Below, in pieces: positions 23,579 to 33,462 of a stretch of 64,000 bases of DNA. The notes under the pieces were generated by a model, which had not been told where the DNA came from, made no database searches, and saw nothing but the letters and a program-made list of their open reading frames with translations. Made by a program: the position numbers and the translations under genes. The stretch is from assembly GCF_039543505.1 (NCBI RefSeq), contig NZ_BAABJW010000001.1:682001-746000 (forward strand), written 5' to 3'. Each line of letters starts with the position of its first letter. Positions within the stretch are counted from its first letter, which is position 1. The DNA is from Litoribaculum gwangyangense. GTDB lineage: Bacteria; Bacteroidota; Bacteroidia; Flavobacteriales; Flavobacteriaceae.

Positions 23579-25912
23579 ATGGCTAAAGCAAAAAAAAATC
23601 AAACAGCAACACAAGATTTTTCAAAATACATTCGTTGGTTTTGGAAGCTGTTTTTAGGAGGTTTATTAATCGTTCTATTTGCGTTTTTACTGGCATCCTG
23701 GGGTGTTTTTGGTGAAATGCCAGATCATACTGTTTTAGAAAATCCAAAAACTAATTTAGCCACTGAGATTATTTCTTCAGACGGGAAAACTTTGGGGAAG
23801 TTTTATTTTAATGACAATAGAACTCCTGTGAGTTATGAGGAATTACCTCAAAATTTAGTAGATGCTTTAATAGCTACGGAAGATGCTCGCTTTCAAAAGC
23901 ATTCTGGAGTTGACGCTAGAGGCACTTTAAGAGCTATGTTAACTCTAGGAAGTGGTGGAGGCGCTAGTACCATATCGCAACAATTGGCAAAACAATTATT
24001 TCATGGCGAAGGTTCTTCTAATATAATTGAACGCGTTCTTCAAAAAGTTAAGGAATGGATTATTGCAATACGTTTAGAGCGCCAATACACGAAAGAGGAA
24101 ATTATTGCGCAATATTTCAACATTTATGATTTTGGAAATAATGCCGATGGAATCCGTAGTGCTTCAAGAATTTATTTCAATAAAGAGCCTAAAGATTTAA
24201 ATCTTAAGGAATCTGCCATGTTAGTGGGCATGTTTAAAAATTCATCTTTGTATAATCCTAGAAGAAATCCTGTAGGGGTTAAAAACAGAAGAAATGTGGT
24301 TTTGGCCCAAATGTATAAATATGATTACATAGATGAAAAGCTAAAAGATTCACTTCAAAATACCGAATTGGATTTAGACTATTCTCCCGAATCGCACCGT
24401 GAAGGTATTGCCACTTATTTTAGAGGGTATTTAGATGGTTTTATGAAGGAATGGATTAAAAACAATCCAAAACCAGATGGCACCAAATGGAATTTATACA
24501 ACGACGGACTTAAAATTTACACCACCATAGATTCACGCATGCAAAAATATGCTGAAGATGCTGTAGAACAACATATGCCTAGGTTACAAGCTGAGTTTTT
24601 TCATCAAAATACACCCCAACGTAATCCAACAGCACCCTTTTTAGAACTTGACCAAAATGAAATCACAGATTTATTGAATCGCTCCATGAAACAATCTGAG
24701 CGATGGCGACACATGAAGTATGACTTAAGAAAAGATGACAAGGAAATTATTGAATCGTTTCAAAAACCAATACAAATGTCAGTATTCGCCTGGAAAGATG
24801 GGAAACCTTCTGAGATAGACACGATTATGAAACCTATGGATTCTATGCGTTATTATAAATCGTTTTTAAGAACAGGTATGATGTCTATGGATCCACAAAC
24901 AGGCCATGTAAAAGCTTGGGTTGGTGGGATGAATTATAGGCATTTTCAATATGATATGGTGAAACAAGGGAAACGTCAAATAGGTTCTACCTTTAAACCG
25001 TTTGTTTATACCGCTGCTATTGACCAACTTCATTATTCACCATGCGATCAATTTCCAGATACGCCGTTTTGTATTGAAGCTGGGAAGTTTGGTAACCCAG
25101 AAGAGTGGTGTCCTAAAAATTCGGGAGGAGATTATGGCGGACAGCGAACTTTAAAAGACGCCTTAGCAAACTCTGTTAACACCATCACCGCAAGATTAAT
25201 CGATAAAGTTGGGCCTCAAACGGTTGTAGATTTGGCTAAAAAGTTGGGTATTGAATCACAAATGCTTCCTGTGCCTTCAATAGCTCTTGGAACTCCGGAT
25301 ATTAGTGTTTATGAAATGGTAGGTGCATATGCTGCTTTTGCAAACCAAGGTGTTTACACTAAGCCCGTGATGGTTACGAACATTGAAGATAAAAACGGTA
25401 CCATTCTGTATCAATTTAAACCTGAAACACGCGACGTAATAAGTGAAGAAACCGCTTATGTCACCGTAAAACTTATGGAAGGCGTAACCCAAAGTGGCTC
25501 AGGGGTTCGATTAAGGGGTAAAGGCGCAGATGCTTACAGAGCAGATTACAGAGAAATTGTTACAGGCTATCCTTACGAATTTACAAATCCTATAGCAGGT
25601 AAAACAGGAACGACTCAAAACCAAAGCGATGGTTGGTTTATGGGCATGGTACCAAATTTGGTAACCGGCGTTTGGGTAGGTGGCGAAGATAGAGCTGTGC
25701 ATTTCCCAACTATTACTTATGGTCAAGGTGCTGCTATGGCATTACCAATTTGGGGCTTATATATGAAAAGTTGTTATGCTGATAAGGAGTTGAATGTATC
25801 TAAAGAAGATTTTGTGGCTCCAGAAAATCTTTCAATAAACATTGATTGTTCTCAAATGTCATCTCAAGATTTAGACAAAGAAAATGAAAAACCAAAAGAT
25901 TTAGAGTTTTAA
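23579..25912 (+). CDS. Penicillin-binding protein 1A (bifunctional transglycosylase/transpeptidase)
   Basis: 777 aa from ATG 23579; the in-frame ATG at 23546 lies in a repeat. Class A PBP that polymerises and cross-links peptidoglycan. Membrane helix about 25-50; glycosyltransferase domain with EDARFQKHSGVDARG and the ASTISQQLAKQLF motif; transpeptidase motifs GSTFKPF (SxxK), SVNT (SxN) and AGKTGTTQNQSDGWFMG (KTG). The stop overlaps the convergent ligase gene by 4 nt. Confidence 0.95.
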   Translation: MAKAKKNQTATQDFSKYIRWFWKLFLGGLLIVLFAFLLASWGVFGEMPDHTVLENPKTNLATEIISSDGKTLGKFYFNDNRTPVSYEELPQNLVDALIATEDARFQKHSGVDARGTLRAMLTLGSGGGASTISQQLAKQLFHGEGSSNIIERVLQKVKEWIIAIRLERQYTKEEIIAQYFNIYDFGNNADGIRSASRIYFNKEPKDLNLKESAMLVGMFKNSSLYNPRRNPVGVKNRRNVVLAQMYKYDYIDEKLKDSLQNTELDLDYSPESHREGIATYFRGYLDGFMKEWIKNNPKPDGTKWNLYNDGLKIYTTIDSRMQKYAEDAVEQHMPRLQAEFFHQNTPQRNPTAPFLELDQNEITDLLNRSMKQSERWRHMKYDLRKDDKEIIESFQKPIQMSVFAWKDGKPSEIDTIMKPMDSMRYYKSFLRTGMMSMDPQTGHVKAWVGGMNYRHFQYDMVKQGKRQIGSTFKPFVYTAAIDQLHYSPCDQFPDTPFCIEAGKFGNPEEWCPKNSGGDYGGQRTLKDALANSVNTITARLIDKVGPQTVVDLAKKLGIESQMLPVPSIALGTPDISVYEMVGAYAAFANQGVYTKPVMVTNIEDKNGTILYQFKPETRDVISEETAYVTVKLMEGVTQSGSGVRLRGKGADAYRADYREIVTGYPYEFTNPIAGKTGTTQNQSDGWFMGMVPNLVTGVWVGGEDRAVHFPTITYGQGAAMALPIWGLYMKSCYADKELNVSKEDFVAPENLSINIDCSQMSSQDLDKENEKPKDLEF

Positions 25913-27867
25913 ATATTTTTAGAAAACTCTACAAAAAAGTTTACAGAATCAGGGTTTTTCATGGCGTCCATATTAATGGATTTTTCAAAGGGCATCTTTA
26001 ACAAAATCTTTTTTATAGGTGCTTCCATTTTTTTGCCACTAATAGTATAAGGAATATCTGGCACTTCTATAATCTCATCGGGCACATGTCTAGGGGAATA
26101 TTCCGTTTTTAATTGATGGTTGATTTGAGATTTTATATCGTCTGTTAATACAATGTTTGGTTTCATTTTAACAAATAAGGGCATGTAGTGTCGACCGCCT
26201 TCAAGTTCCAAATTAACAATTAAAGCGTCTTCAATAGTTTTGATTTTATTTACGGCTCTATAAATTTCTGCGGTTCCAATCCTTATTCCGTGACGATTTA
26301 AAGTAGCATCCGACCTGCCATAAATAACCAGCCCGTGCGTTTTGGAGTTGATTTTAATAAAATCACCATGGCGCCATTTACCGGGATAATCTTCAAAATA
26401 ACTGGCTTTATAGCGTTTGTTGTTTTCATCGTTCCAAAAGTAAATGGGCATTGAGGGCATGGGTTTATCAATCACCATTTCACCCAATTCATTTTCAACA
26501 GGAATACCATTTTCATTATAGGCAAATAAGGAAACACCGAGCGCACGACATTGAATTTCACCTTCATAAACCGGATAATCGGGGCAACCACCCACAAAGG
26601 CTGTACAAACATCGGTTCCCCCAGCCATAGAGCACAACCAAACATCTTCTTTAATATGCTTGTAAACATACTGAAAAGCTTCAGGTGGCAATGGCGCACC
26701 AGTTGAACTAATAGAGCGAATAGAGGATAAATTATTAGTGTTTTTTGGAATAATTTCATTTTTCATACTAGCCACCAAAAATGGCGCACTGGTGCCAAAA
26801 TGATTAATGTTTACCTTATCGGCAAAATCCCATAAGGTATTTAAATTAGGGTAGCTGGGACTTCCATCATATAACACAATGGTTGCACCCATTAATAAAC
26901 CTGCTTGAACAAAATTCCACATCATCCACCCAGTGGTTGAAAACCAAAAATAAAGTTCACCTTTATGTACATCGTTGTGAAACGCCATATACTTTAAATG
27001 TTCCAATAAAATTCCCCCTTGCGATTGTACGATAGGTTTGGGTAGGCCTGTGGTGCCTGAGGAATACAAAATCCATATAGGGTCATTAAATTCTACAGCC
27101 TCAAAAGTAAGCTGTGGTGGGTATTCTTGCCAAATGGTGTTGATGTTTACAAATTCATTTGGAAATTTAGCTAAACCACGCTCATTCAGATAAGGGAGAA
27201 TTATCACCTTTTCCAATGATGGTAAAGCAGAAACCATATCTGTAACAATTTTGGTTTTATCGAAGGGTTTATTGTTGTAGAAATAGCCATCTACAGCAAT
27301 AAGTACTTTAGGTTTTATTTGAAAAAATCGATCAATAACACTATCTAAACCAAAATCTGGAGATGTACTAGACCAGATTGCACCGAGTGAATTGGCTGCT
27401 AAAAAACAAATAGTGGCTTCGGGTACATTTGGTAGAAACGCAACTACTCTATCCCCTTTTGTAACCCCTAGAGATTTAAGATAGCTTGCCATTGAGGCAA
27501 CTTTAAGCTTAAGTTCCCTCCACGATATATAATTTATGGTACCAGATTCATGACCAAAAATAATAGCTGGTTTATTGGTATCATAGTTTTTAAAAACATG
27601 TTCGGAATAGTTTAATGTGCCACCTTCAAACCATTTTACCCCGGGCATTGACTGAGAAGAAATCACCTGAGTGTAAGGCAAGTGAAAGTTTACATCAAAA
27701 TAATGACAAATACTTTCCCAGAAGTCTTCAATATGATTGATAGACCATGACCACAGTGCTTCATAGTTTTCAAAATGAGTATGGTAGTTTTTAGCTAACC
27801 AAGTCCTATAGCTACTAAGGTTACTATTTTCTTTAAACTGATTTGATCCTTCCCAAAGTTTTTTCAT
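25909..27867 (-). CDS. Acetoacetate-CoA ligase
   Basis: 652 aa from ATG 27867 (MKKLWEGSNQFKENSNLSSY), the typical length; the ATG at 27888 only adds seven residues. AMP-forming ligase of the ANL superfamily: acetoacetate + ATP + CoA to acetoacetyl-CoA. Motifs: ILYSSGTTGLPKPIVQSQGG (P-loop), WKRHGDFI-type 'KWRHGDFIKI', and GRSDATLNRHGIRIGTAEIYR, whose 'T-A-E-I-Y' is characteristic of acetoacetyl-CoA synthetases. Suggests use of ketone bodies or branched-chain/leucine breakdown products. Single gene. Confidence 0.92.
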   Translation of the reverse strand: MKKLWEGSNQFKENSNLSSYRTWLAKNYHTHFENYEALWSWSINHIEDFWESICHYFDVNFHLPYTQVISSQSMPGVKWFEGGTLNYSEHVFKNYDTNKPAIIFGHESGTINYISWRELKLKVASMASYLKSLGVTKGDRVVAFLPNVPEATICFLAANSLGAIWSSTSPDFGLDSVIDRFFQIKPKVLIAVDGYFYNNKPFDKTKIVTDMVSALPSLEKVIILPYLNERGLAKFPNEFVNINTIWQEYPPQLTFEAVEFNDPIWILYSSGTTGLPKPIVQSQGGILLEHLKYMAFHNDVHKGELYFWFSTTGWMMWNFVQAGLLMGATIVLYDGSPSYPNLNTLWDFADKVNINHFGTSAPFLVASMKNEIIPKNTNNLSSIRSISSTGAPLPPEAFQYVYKHIKEDVWLCSMAGGTDVCTAFVGGCPDYPVYEGEIQCRALGVSLFAYNENGIPVENELGEMVIDKPMPSMPIYFWNDENNKRYKASYFEDYPGKWRHGDFIKINSKTHGLVIYGRSDATLNRHGIRIGTAEIYRAVNKIKTIEDALIVNLELEGGRHYMPLFVKMKPNIVLTDDIKSQINHQLKTEYSPRHVPDEIIEVPDIPYTISGKKMEAPIKKILLKMPFEKSINMDAMKNPDSVNFFVEFSKNI

Positions 27868-28056
27868 TTCTAAGCCACTTTTAATCAAAGATAATTATTT
27901 AGATTTTCACTAAAAGGCACTAAACAAACTTTAATTTTAGACAAAAACACCTTAAATGTTAAATAAAAATGCATTTCATCGAAAATATATGTTTTTAAAC
28001 GGATTATATAAAAAATATTTCCATATTAGCAGTCCCCAAATAAACCAAAATTAATT

Positions 28057-28076
28057 ATAGATTTCCCCAAATCTAT
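28057..28076. promoter_or_regulatory. Perfect inverted repeat upstream of a 42-aa ORF
   Basis: ATAGATTT cccc AAATCTAT, 8-bp arms, 17 nt before the ATG at 28093. No T tract follows, so it looks more like an operator or leader hairpin than a terminator. The rest of the 27868-28092 gap is AT-rich and holds nothing else I can identify. Confidence 0.4.
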
Positions 28077-28092
28077 CATAAATTTTAAACTT

Positions 28093-28221
28093 ATGAATAT
28101 GGCCACAAATCTACCTGAACTACCTACTAATGATGAAAGCAAGTTCAAAGAAACTGTAAAAGAAAATCTACAGTTTTTAAGGAGTTTGTTTTATTTGACC
28201 AAAAAAATATTTATGCTATAA
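28093..28221 (+). CDS. Possible small protein, 42 aa
   Basis: Reads MNMATNLPELPTNDESKFK then ETVKENLQFLRSLFYLTKKIFML. It is the only gene-like element in a 420-nt gap and is followed 25 nt later by a strong terminator on the same strand, which supports transcription. A mostly helical, amphipathic C-terminal half is suggested. No homologue recognised; it could be a remnant. Confidence 0.4.
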   Translation: MNMATNLPELPTNDESKFKETVKENLQFLRSLFYLTKKIFML

Positions 28222-28246
28222 TTGTTTAAGCATTTATAAAAATTCT

Positions 28247-28274
28247 ATCCCGAAGGCTTTCGGGATTTTTTTTT
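28247..28274 (+). terminator. Intrinsic terminator
   Basis: ATCCCGAA ggc TTTCGGGAT followed by a T-rich run to 28274. The T tract is on the plus strand only, so it belongs to the transcript of the 42-aa ORF rather than to the minus-strand ABC gene. Confidence 0.82.
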
Positions 28275-28289
28275 GCCCCAAATCAAAAT

Positions 28290-29969
28290 TTATAACCCCT
28301 TGGGAATGGCGTCAATTAATTTTTTGGTGTAGTCTTTTTTAGGATTTGCATAGATTACATCTGCATCATCCAATTCTTCAATTTTGCCCTCATTCATCAC
28401 TAGTAATTGGTCGCTCATATATTTTACTACAGCTAAATCGTGTGAAATAAAAATATAGGTAAACCCAAAATCTTCTTTTAGTTGGTTAAGAAGGTTTAAA
28501 ACTTGTGCCTGTACCGAAATGTCCAATGCCGAAACCGATTCATCACAAACAATTAATTTAGGATGTAGGGCAATGGTTCTGGCAATACCAATACGTTGCC
28601 TTTGTCCACCAGAAAATTCATGGGGATATCGGTTAAAATAATCCTCACTCAACCCCACTTTGTTTAAAATTTCAATGGTTTTTTCTTTTCTCTCAGCATC
28701 AGAATTATAAAGTTTATGCACTTTCATGGGTTCCATAATGGCTTCGCCAACAGGAATTCTTGGATTCAAGGAAGAATAGGGGTCTTGAAAAATAATTTGA
28801 ATATCTTTTCTTAGCTTTTTGATTTCTGAATTTGGTAGCTTCGTAATATCGATACTTTTATAGATAATTGAACCAGCGGTTGCTCTATCCAATTGAAGAA
28901 TTGCGTTACCTAGAGTGCTTTTTCCGCAACCCGACTCGCCTACCAAACCTAAAGTTTCACCTTCATAAAGTTTAAAACTCACATTATTTACAGCTTTAAA
29001 TTTAGTCGGTTTACTAAACCAGCCACTAGTTGAAATGTATTCCTTTTCAATATTTATTATTTCCAATAAAGGTAGTTTACTGTAGAGTTTTTTATGATTT
29101 TGTTTGCGCTCTTCAGAAGTTACAATCTTATTATTGGTTGTATTGTTTAAGTAATCTTCGATGGTAGGCAGTATTTTTAATCTATTTTCTAATGATGGAC
29201 GTGAATTAATTAATGCTTTGGTGTAAATATGATGAGGATTCTTAAAGATTGTATTGGTATTTCCTTTTTCAACAATATCACCTTTGTACATCACCAATAC
29301 GCTATCGGCTATTTCAGAGATTAAAGACAAATCATGGGTAATGAAAATCACACTCATTTTAGTTTCAACCTGGAGTGTTTTTAAAAGTTTAATAATTTCT
29401 TTTTGAACGGTTACATCCAAAGCTGTTGTGGGTTCATCCGCTATTAAAATATCTGGTTTGCAAGCAATGGCCATGGCAATCATAACCCGTTGTTTTTGTC
29501 CACCAGAAATCTCGTGAGGATAAGCATCATAAATACGTTCAGGGTTAGGAAGTTTTACTTTTTCAAATAACAAAATAGTTTCTTCTTTGGCTTGTTGTTT
29601 GGATAGTTTAGTGTGTTGCAATAAAATTTCTTGAACCTGTTTTCCACAAACCATGGATGGGTTTAGAGAACTCATGGGTTCTTGAAAAATCATAGCTATT
29701 TTTTTACCACGAATCCTTTGTAATGCTTTTGATGATAATGTGGTTAAATCTTGATTATTGTAAGTTATGGAACCTGATGTTATTTTTGAAATTTTCTTTG
29801 GAAGCAATCCCAAAATAGCCAAGGATGACACCGACTTGCCAGAACCTGATTCGCCTACAATACCCAAGATTTCATTTTGGTTAAGTTGATAGGAAATGTT
29901 ATGAATCACTTCGTTGTTACCAAATGAAATGGAAAGATTTTCAACTTTTAGAATGGTGTTTTCAGGCAT
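28290..29969 (-). CDS. Tandem ABC transporter ATP-binding protein (dipeptide/oligopeptide type)
   Basis: 559 aa with two complete nucleotide-binding domains (about 1-260 and 305-555), a DppDF/YejF-type fusion. Walker A motifs GESGSGKS and GESGCGKST; signature motifs ISGGQKQR and FSGGQRQR; Walker B ILIADEPTTALD and LIVCDESVSALD. It would energise import of peptides or similar solutes. No permease or solute-binding protein gene is adjacent, so its partners must be elsewhere. It follows the exonuclease gene with no gap. Confidence 0.93.
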   Translation of the reverse strand: MPENTILKVENLSISFGNNEVIHNISYQLNQNEILGIVGESGSGKSVSSLAILGLLPKKISKITSGSITYNNQDLTTLSSKALQRIRGKKIAMIFQEPMSSLNPSMVCGKQVQEILLQHTKLSKQQAKEETILLFEKVKLPNPERIYDAYPHEISGGQKQRVMIAMAIACKPDILIADEPTTALDVTVQKEIIKLLKTLQVETKMSVIFITHDLSLISEIADSVLVMYKGDIVEKGNTNTIFKNPHHIYTKALINSRPSLENRLKILPTIEDYLNNTTNNKIVTSEERKQNHKKLYSKLPLLEIINIEKEYISTSGWFSKPTKFKAVNNVSFKLYEGETLGLVGESGCGKSTLGNAILQLDRATAGSIIYKSIDITKLPNSEIKKLRKDIQIIFQDPYSSLNPRIPVGEAIMEPMKVHKLYNSDAERKEKTIEILNKVGLSEDYFNRYPHEFSGGQRQRIGIARTIALHPKLIVCDESVSALDISVQAQVLNLLNQLKEDFGFTYIFISHDLAVVKYMSDQLLVMNEGKIEELDDADVIYANPKKDYTKKLIDAIPKGL

Positions 29970-30683
29970 TTAGATATGGATAATTTCATCTTCTGTGAGA
30001 ATGTCGTCTCCACGAAGTCTTAAAAATATTTGTGCTACTGCAATGGTGTCTTTCTCGCAATAATTTATAATTCTGTCAATGTCGTTTTCTTCATAATATA
30101 CGCGATACACCTCACTGCCATCAATATCGTCTTTAGGTGAAGGAATCCCTAAAACGTTTGTTAGTAATTTTAAAGACGTGTAGGTTTTATAATCACCAAA
30201 TTTCCACAAATCTAAAGTATCTAAATGGGGCACTTCCCATGGTTTTTTTCCGAAAAGGTTTAATTTATAAGGCAATTCAATATGATGTATTATCATGCGT
30301 CTGGCAATGTATGGAAAGTCGAATTCCTTTCCGTTGTGTGCACAAAGTAAATGTTTGGTGTCACTAAAATGAGATATCAAAAGATTTTTAAAGTCTTTTA
30401 AAATTTTAACTTCATTCCCAAAAAAAGACGTTACCCTAAAATTTCTAAGGTCTCCTTTAAAAGTAAAATATCCAACAGAGATACAAATTATTTTTCCAAA
30501 TTCTGCCCAAATACCGGCGCGTTGGTAAAAGTCCTCTGGTGTTTCATCATCCTTTCTTTGGTATTGGGATTTATGCTCCCAAAGAGCTTGTTTAGTCTCA
30601 TCTAATTCAGAAAAATACTGAACTTCTGGTACAGTCTCAATGTCCAGAAATAAGATGTTTTCTAAATTTAGTTTTGAAATCAT
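29970..30683 (-). CDS. PolB-type 3'-5' exonuclease-like protein (DEDD superfamily)
   Basis: 237 aa. Exonuclease motifs in order: ExoI FLDIETVPE near residue 13, ExoII-type HNGKEFDFPYIARR near 120, ExoIII YCEKDTIAVAQIFLRL near 210. These are the metal-binding acidic residues of the DEDD fold. Matches predicted exonucleases related to the proofreading domain of DNA polymerase B; substrate unknown. Overlaps the serine hydrolase gene by 4 nt and abuts the ABC gene, so it sits inside a transcribed run. Confidence 0.88.
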   Translation of the reverse strand: MISKLNLENILFLDIETVPEVQYFSELDETKQALWEHKSQYQRKDDETPEDFYQRAGIWAEFGKIICISVGYFTFKGDLRNFRVTSFFGNEVKILKDFKNLLISHFSDTKHLLCAHNGKEFDFPYIARRMIIHHIELPYKLNLFGKKPWEVPHLDTLDLWKFGDYKTYTSLKLLTNVLGIPSPKDDIDGSEVYRVYYEENDIDRIINYCEKDTIAVAQIFLRLRGDDILTEDEIIHI

Positions 30684-31831
30684 TTATTCAACATTTTATA
30701 AGCTTCCTCAATATAAGTATCAATATCAGCAGTAAACGAACCAACTTCATTGTTATTTCCTTTTGAGTGTCCAAGTCTTACAATAATAACATTGTCATTT
30801 GGTTCCACTATTACATATTGCCCTAAATGGCCACGCATCATAAAAAAATGTTTTTTACCAATATCTTTCATCCACCAACCATAACCATATTGTGGACTTT
30901 CTGGAAAACGAGGTGTAATGGATTTTGCTACAAAAGCAGAATCTAAAATTTGCTTTCCGTTCCATTTCCCGTGGTCTTTAAATAGTTTTCCGAAGCGTGC
31001 AAAATCTTTAGCGTTACTCGCAATACAGCAATACGCCTTAACTAAATCGTGGTCTTCGCTATCTACTTGCCAAAGCGTTGGGTTTTCAGAGTTTAGGGGT
31101 TTCCAGAAGGTTTCTGTTAAATAATCATACATTTTTTTACCAGTTGCTTTCTCTACTACCATGGCTAGTAATTGGGTGTCACCACTTGAATATTTGAATT
31201 TTTGCCCTGGCTCATCAACGACCTTTAAACCTAGCATGACCTTTTCTAAATCGTCATCAAAATAAGCGCGCGTTACTATGGAGAATGGCGAATAGTATTT
31301 TTCATCCCATGAGGTACCAGACGCCATACTAGATAAATCGCCTACCGTCATTTTAGTAGCTAAACCCTCATTAAATATGGGTAAAAAATCGCTCACAGGT
31401 TGGTCTAAACTTTTAATATAACCTTGTTCAATGGCTTTTCCCATAAGACCGGAAACATAGCTTTTTGCCATGGAAAAGGAATTTGTTTGAGAATCTTCAT
31501 TAAAACCATCATAATAATTTTCGAACCAGATACTGTCATTTTTTATAATAACATAAGCTATGGTTCCGTTGGCTTTATTTATGTCATTTAAGGCCTCCGT
31601 TTCTTTGATAGTATTATAGTTTTTGTGATTTGGCCAAGGTTGAGGAATACCGTTTTCCACAATCGCATTATCAAATTTCTTATAATCCTCTAAATAAGCA
31701 GTGGTGTAGCCTTGTAAATAAATAGTTCTCACTGCTTTTATAAGATAGTCCGTATCTGTTATAAAAAGCACAAGTATTAATAATCCAAAAACAATGAATA
31801 TCCATTTAAGGAGTTTTTTAAGAAATTTCAT
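30680..31831 (-). CDS. Serine hydrolase, class C beta-lactamase fold
   Basis: 383 aa with an N-terminal membrane helix (about 8-26). The SxxK motif is S120-MAK; the Tyr motif is in KYSSGDTQLLAMV; the third motif may be HLGQYV near the end. These belong to the beta-lactamase/DD-peptidase superfamily, but most such flavobacterial proteins are esterases or peptidases, so antibiotic resistance should not be assumed. It faces the periplasm by topology. Overlaps the exonuclease gene by 4 nt. Confidence 0.86.
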   Translation of the reverse strand: MKFLKKLLKWIFIVFGLLILVLFITDTDYLIKAVRTIYLQGYTTAYLEDYKKFDNAIVENGIPQPWPNHKNYNTIKETEALNDINKANGTIAYVIIKNDSIWFENYYDGFNEDSQTNSFSMAKSYVSGLMGKAIEQGYIKSLDQPVSDFLPIFNEGLATKMTVGDLSSMASGTSWDEKYYSPFSIVTRAYFDDDLEKVMLGLKVVDEPGQKFKYSSGDTQLLAMVVEKATGKKMYDYLTETFWKPLNSENPTLWQVDSEDHDLVKAYCCIASNAKDFARFGKLFKDHGKWNGKQILDSAFVAKSITPRFPESPQYGYGWWMKDIGKKHFFMMRGHLGQYVIVEPNDNVIIVRLGHSKGNNNEVGSFTADIDTYIEEAYKMLNK

Positions 31832-31880
31832 TTTAATAAGTTTAGTTGAATTAAAGATAGGAAAATAATCTTCATTAATT

Positions 31881-32354
31881 TTAAAACAATGTTTGTTGTT
31901 TATATGGATTTTCGTGTTCTAGCAACCATTGTTTTCTATGTAATCCACCAGCATACCCTGTTAAACTTCCGTCTGTTCCAATAACTCTGTGGCAAGGTAT
32001 AATGATCCAAAGCGGGTTTTTACCATTAGCGTTTGCTACGGCACGAATCGCTTTTACATCGCCCAATTGTTTTGAGAGCTCAAGATAAGATATAGTGTTT
32101 CCGTATGGTATTTTGAGAAGTATGTCCCACACCTTTTTTTGAAAATCGGTGCCTTCAGGATTTAATTTGAGGTCGAATTGCTTGCGAATACCTTGAAAAT
32201 ATTCATTAAGTTGAATCACGCAATCTTCTAATACATCGGGAATGATATCGTTAACTTTTTCTTCGGAATTTAAAATGGAAACGGACATGATACCATTTTC
32301 ATCACCAACAATTTTGGTAAAACCCAGTGGTGATTTGATGATGCAAGATTCCAT
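31881..32354 (-). CDS. ogt: Methylated-DNA-protein cysteine S-methyltransferase
   Basis: 157 aa. Removes alkyl groups from O6-alkylguanine by transferring them to its own Cys. The active site is C121 in IPCHRVIG, followed by GSLTGYAGGLHRKQWLLEHE, a standard signature. The N-terminal half is the short Ogt-type domain. The start overlaps the CNNM gene stop by 1 nt, so the two are coupled. Confidence 0.95.
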   Translation of the reverse strand: MESCIIKSPLGFTKIVGDENGIMSVSILNSEEKVNDIIPDVLEDCVIQLNEYFQGIRKQFDLKLNPEGTDFQKKVWDILLKIPYGNTISYLELSKQLGDVKAIRAVANANGKNPLWIIIPCHRVIGTDGSLTGYAGGLHRKQWLLEHENPYKQQTLF

Positions 32355-33439
32355 TATTCAGATACATTGAAGTCTTCTATAATGCCCAATTTTTTGGCAC
32401 GCGTTTCCCAACTTTTTCTTGCTAGGTGTTGAAGATCTGAAACATTATCGCTTTCATCCATAATTTCCAAACCTAAGAGGGTTTCAATCACGTCTTCCAT
32501 GGTAACTAAACCACTAACGCTTCCATATTCATCAACTACTAAAGCCATGTGGTTTCTGCTTTCTACCAGTTTTTCAAAAAGATTTGGTATAGGCAAATCT
32601 CTATCAACAATAATGATATTTCTTTGGAGCTCGGATAATTTTTTTGAGCCATTGTCCAGGGCCATTTCTTTAAAAATCTCATCTTTAAGAACCAAACCTT
32701 TTATATCATCCGGATTATCGGCATAAATGGGGATTCTAGAAAAACGTAAATTAAGATTTCGCTTAAAAAAATCTTCAACAGTGGTGTCTTGATTTTCAGT
32801 TTGCATCACCGTTCTAGGTGTCATGACATCCTTTGCGAAAACTTCCTTAAAAGTGAGTAGGTTTTTTATAATCTTGCTTTCGTTTTCTTGAAAAACACCT
32901 TCTTTTTGTGCCATATCAGTCATCACCATAAAACTTTCTCTGCTTAAAATACTACCATGACCTTTGCCCCCAATAAGTTTTGTGGTAAGTTGTAGGGACC
33001 ATAATATACCTGTCCATTTTAAGGGAAAAATTAAAATGGTTAGAGCAGTTGCAGTGAAGTTTGCTAGGTTTTTCCAATAAGTAGCACCAATGGTTTTTGG
33101 TATAATTTCTGAAGCCACGAGAATTAAAAACGTCATAATTGCCGAAACAATTCCAACGGTGTTGATTCCAAAAAGTTCTATTTTATATGGTAAACTTTCG
33201 GCTTCTATACCAACCATCATCGCACCTAAAGTATGTGCTATGGTATTGAGAGTAAGTATGGCGATTAGGGGTTTGTCAACATCTTTTTTTAAAGTTTCTA
33301 AAATTAAAGCATAGTCTTTCCCTTCTTGTTTTTTCACATTTATGAAAGTGGGAGTTACACTTAATAAAACAGCTTCTAGGATAGAGCATAAAAAAGAAAA
33401 GAAAATAGATATGGTTGCCCAAAAAATTAATGCGCTCAT
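32354..33439 (-). CDS. CNNM-domain/CBS-pair membrane protein (CorC/hemolysin-like)
   Basis: 361 aa. The N-terminal CNNM transmembrane domain (about 1-165) has helices with SEIIPKTIGATYW, a conserved signature. A CBS pair follows (about 195-335), with VMTPRTVMQ at its start and LVVDEYGSVSGLVTMEDVIETLLG in the second CBS. The family is linked to Mg2+ export. It ends with a short tail and lacks the C-terminal CorC domain, as in several flavobacterial forms. Placed between hemB and ogt on the same strand. Confidence 0.9.
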   Translation of the reverse strand: MSALIFWATISIFFSFLCSILEAVLLSVTPTFINVKKQEGKDYALILETLKKDVDKPLIAILTLNTIAHTLGAMMVGIEAESLPYKIELFGINTVGIVSAIMTFLILVASEIIPKTIGATYWKNLANFTATALTILIFPLKWTGILWSLQLTTKLIGGKGHGSILSRESFMVMTDMAQKEGVFQENESKIIKNLLTFKEVFAKDVMTPRTVMQTENQDTTVEDFFKRNLNLRFSRIPIYADNPDDIKGLVLKDEIFKEMALDNGSKKLSELQRNIIIVDRDLPIPNLFEKLVESRNHMALVVDEYGSVSGLVTMEDVIETLLGLEIMDESDNVSDLQHLARKSWETRAKKLGIIEDFNVSE

Positions 33440-33462
33440 TAAGAATAAATTTTAGTGTGAAA

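Noticed and set aside
30680..31831. Beta-lactamase resistance gene
   Set aside because: Only the SxxK and a Tyr motif of the superfamily are visible; resistance activity cannot be inferred.
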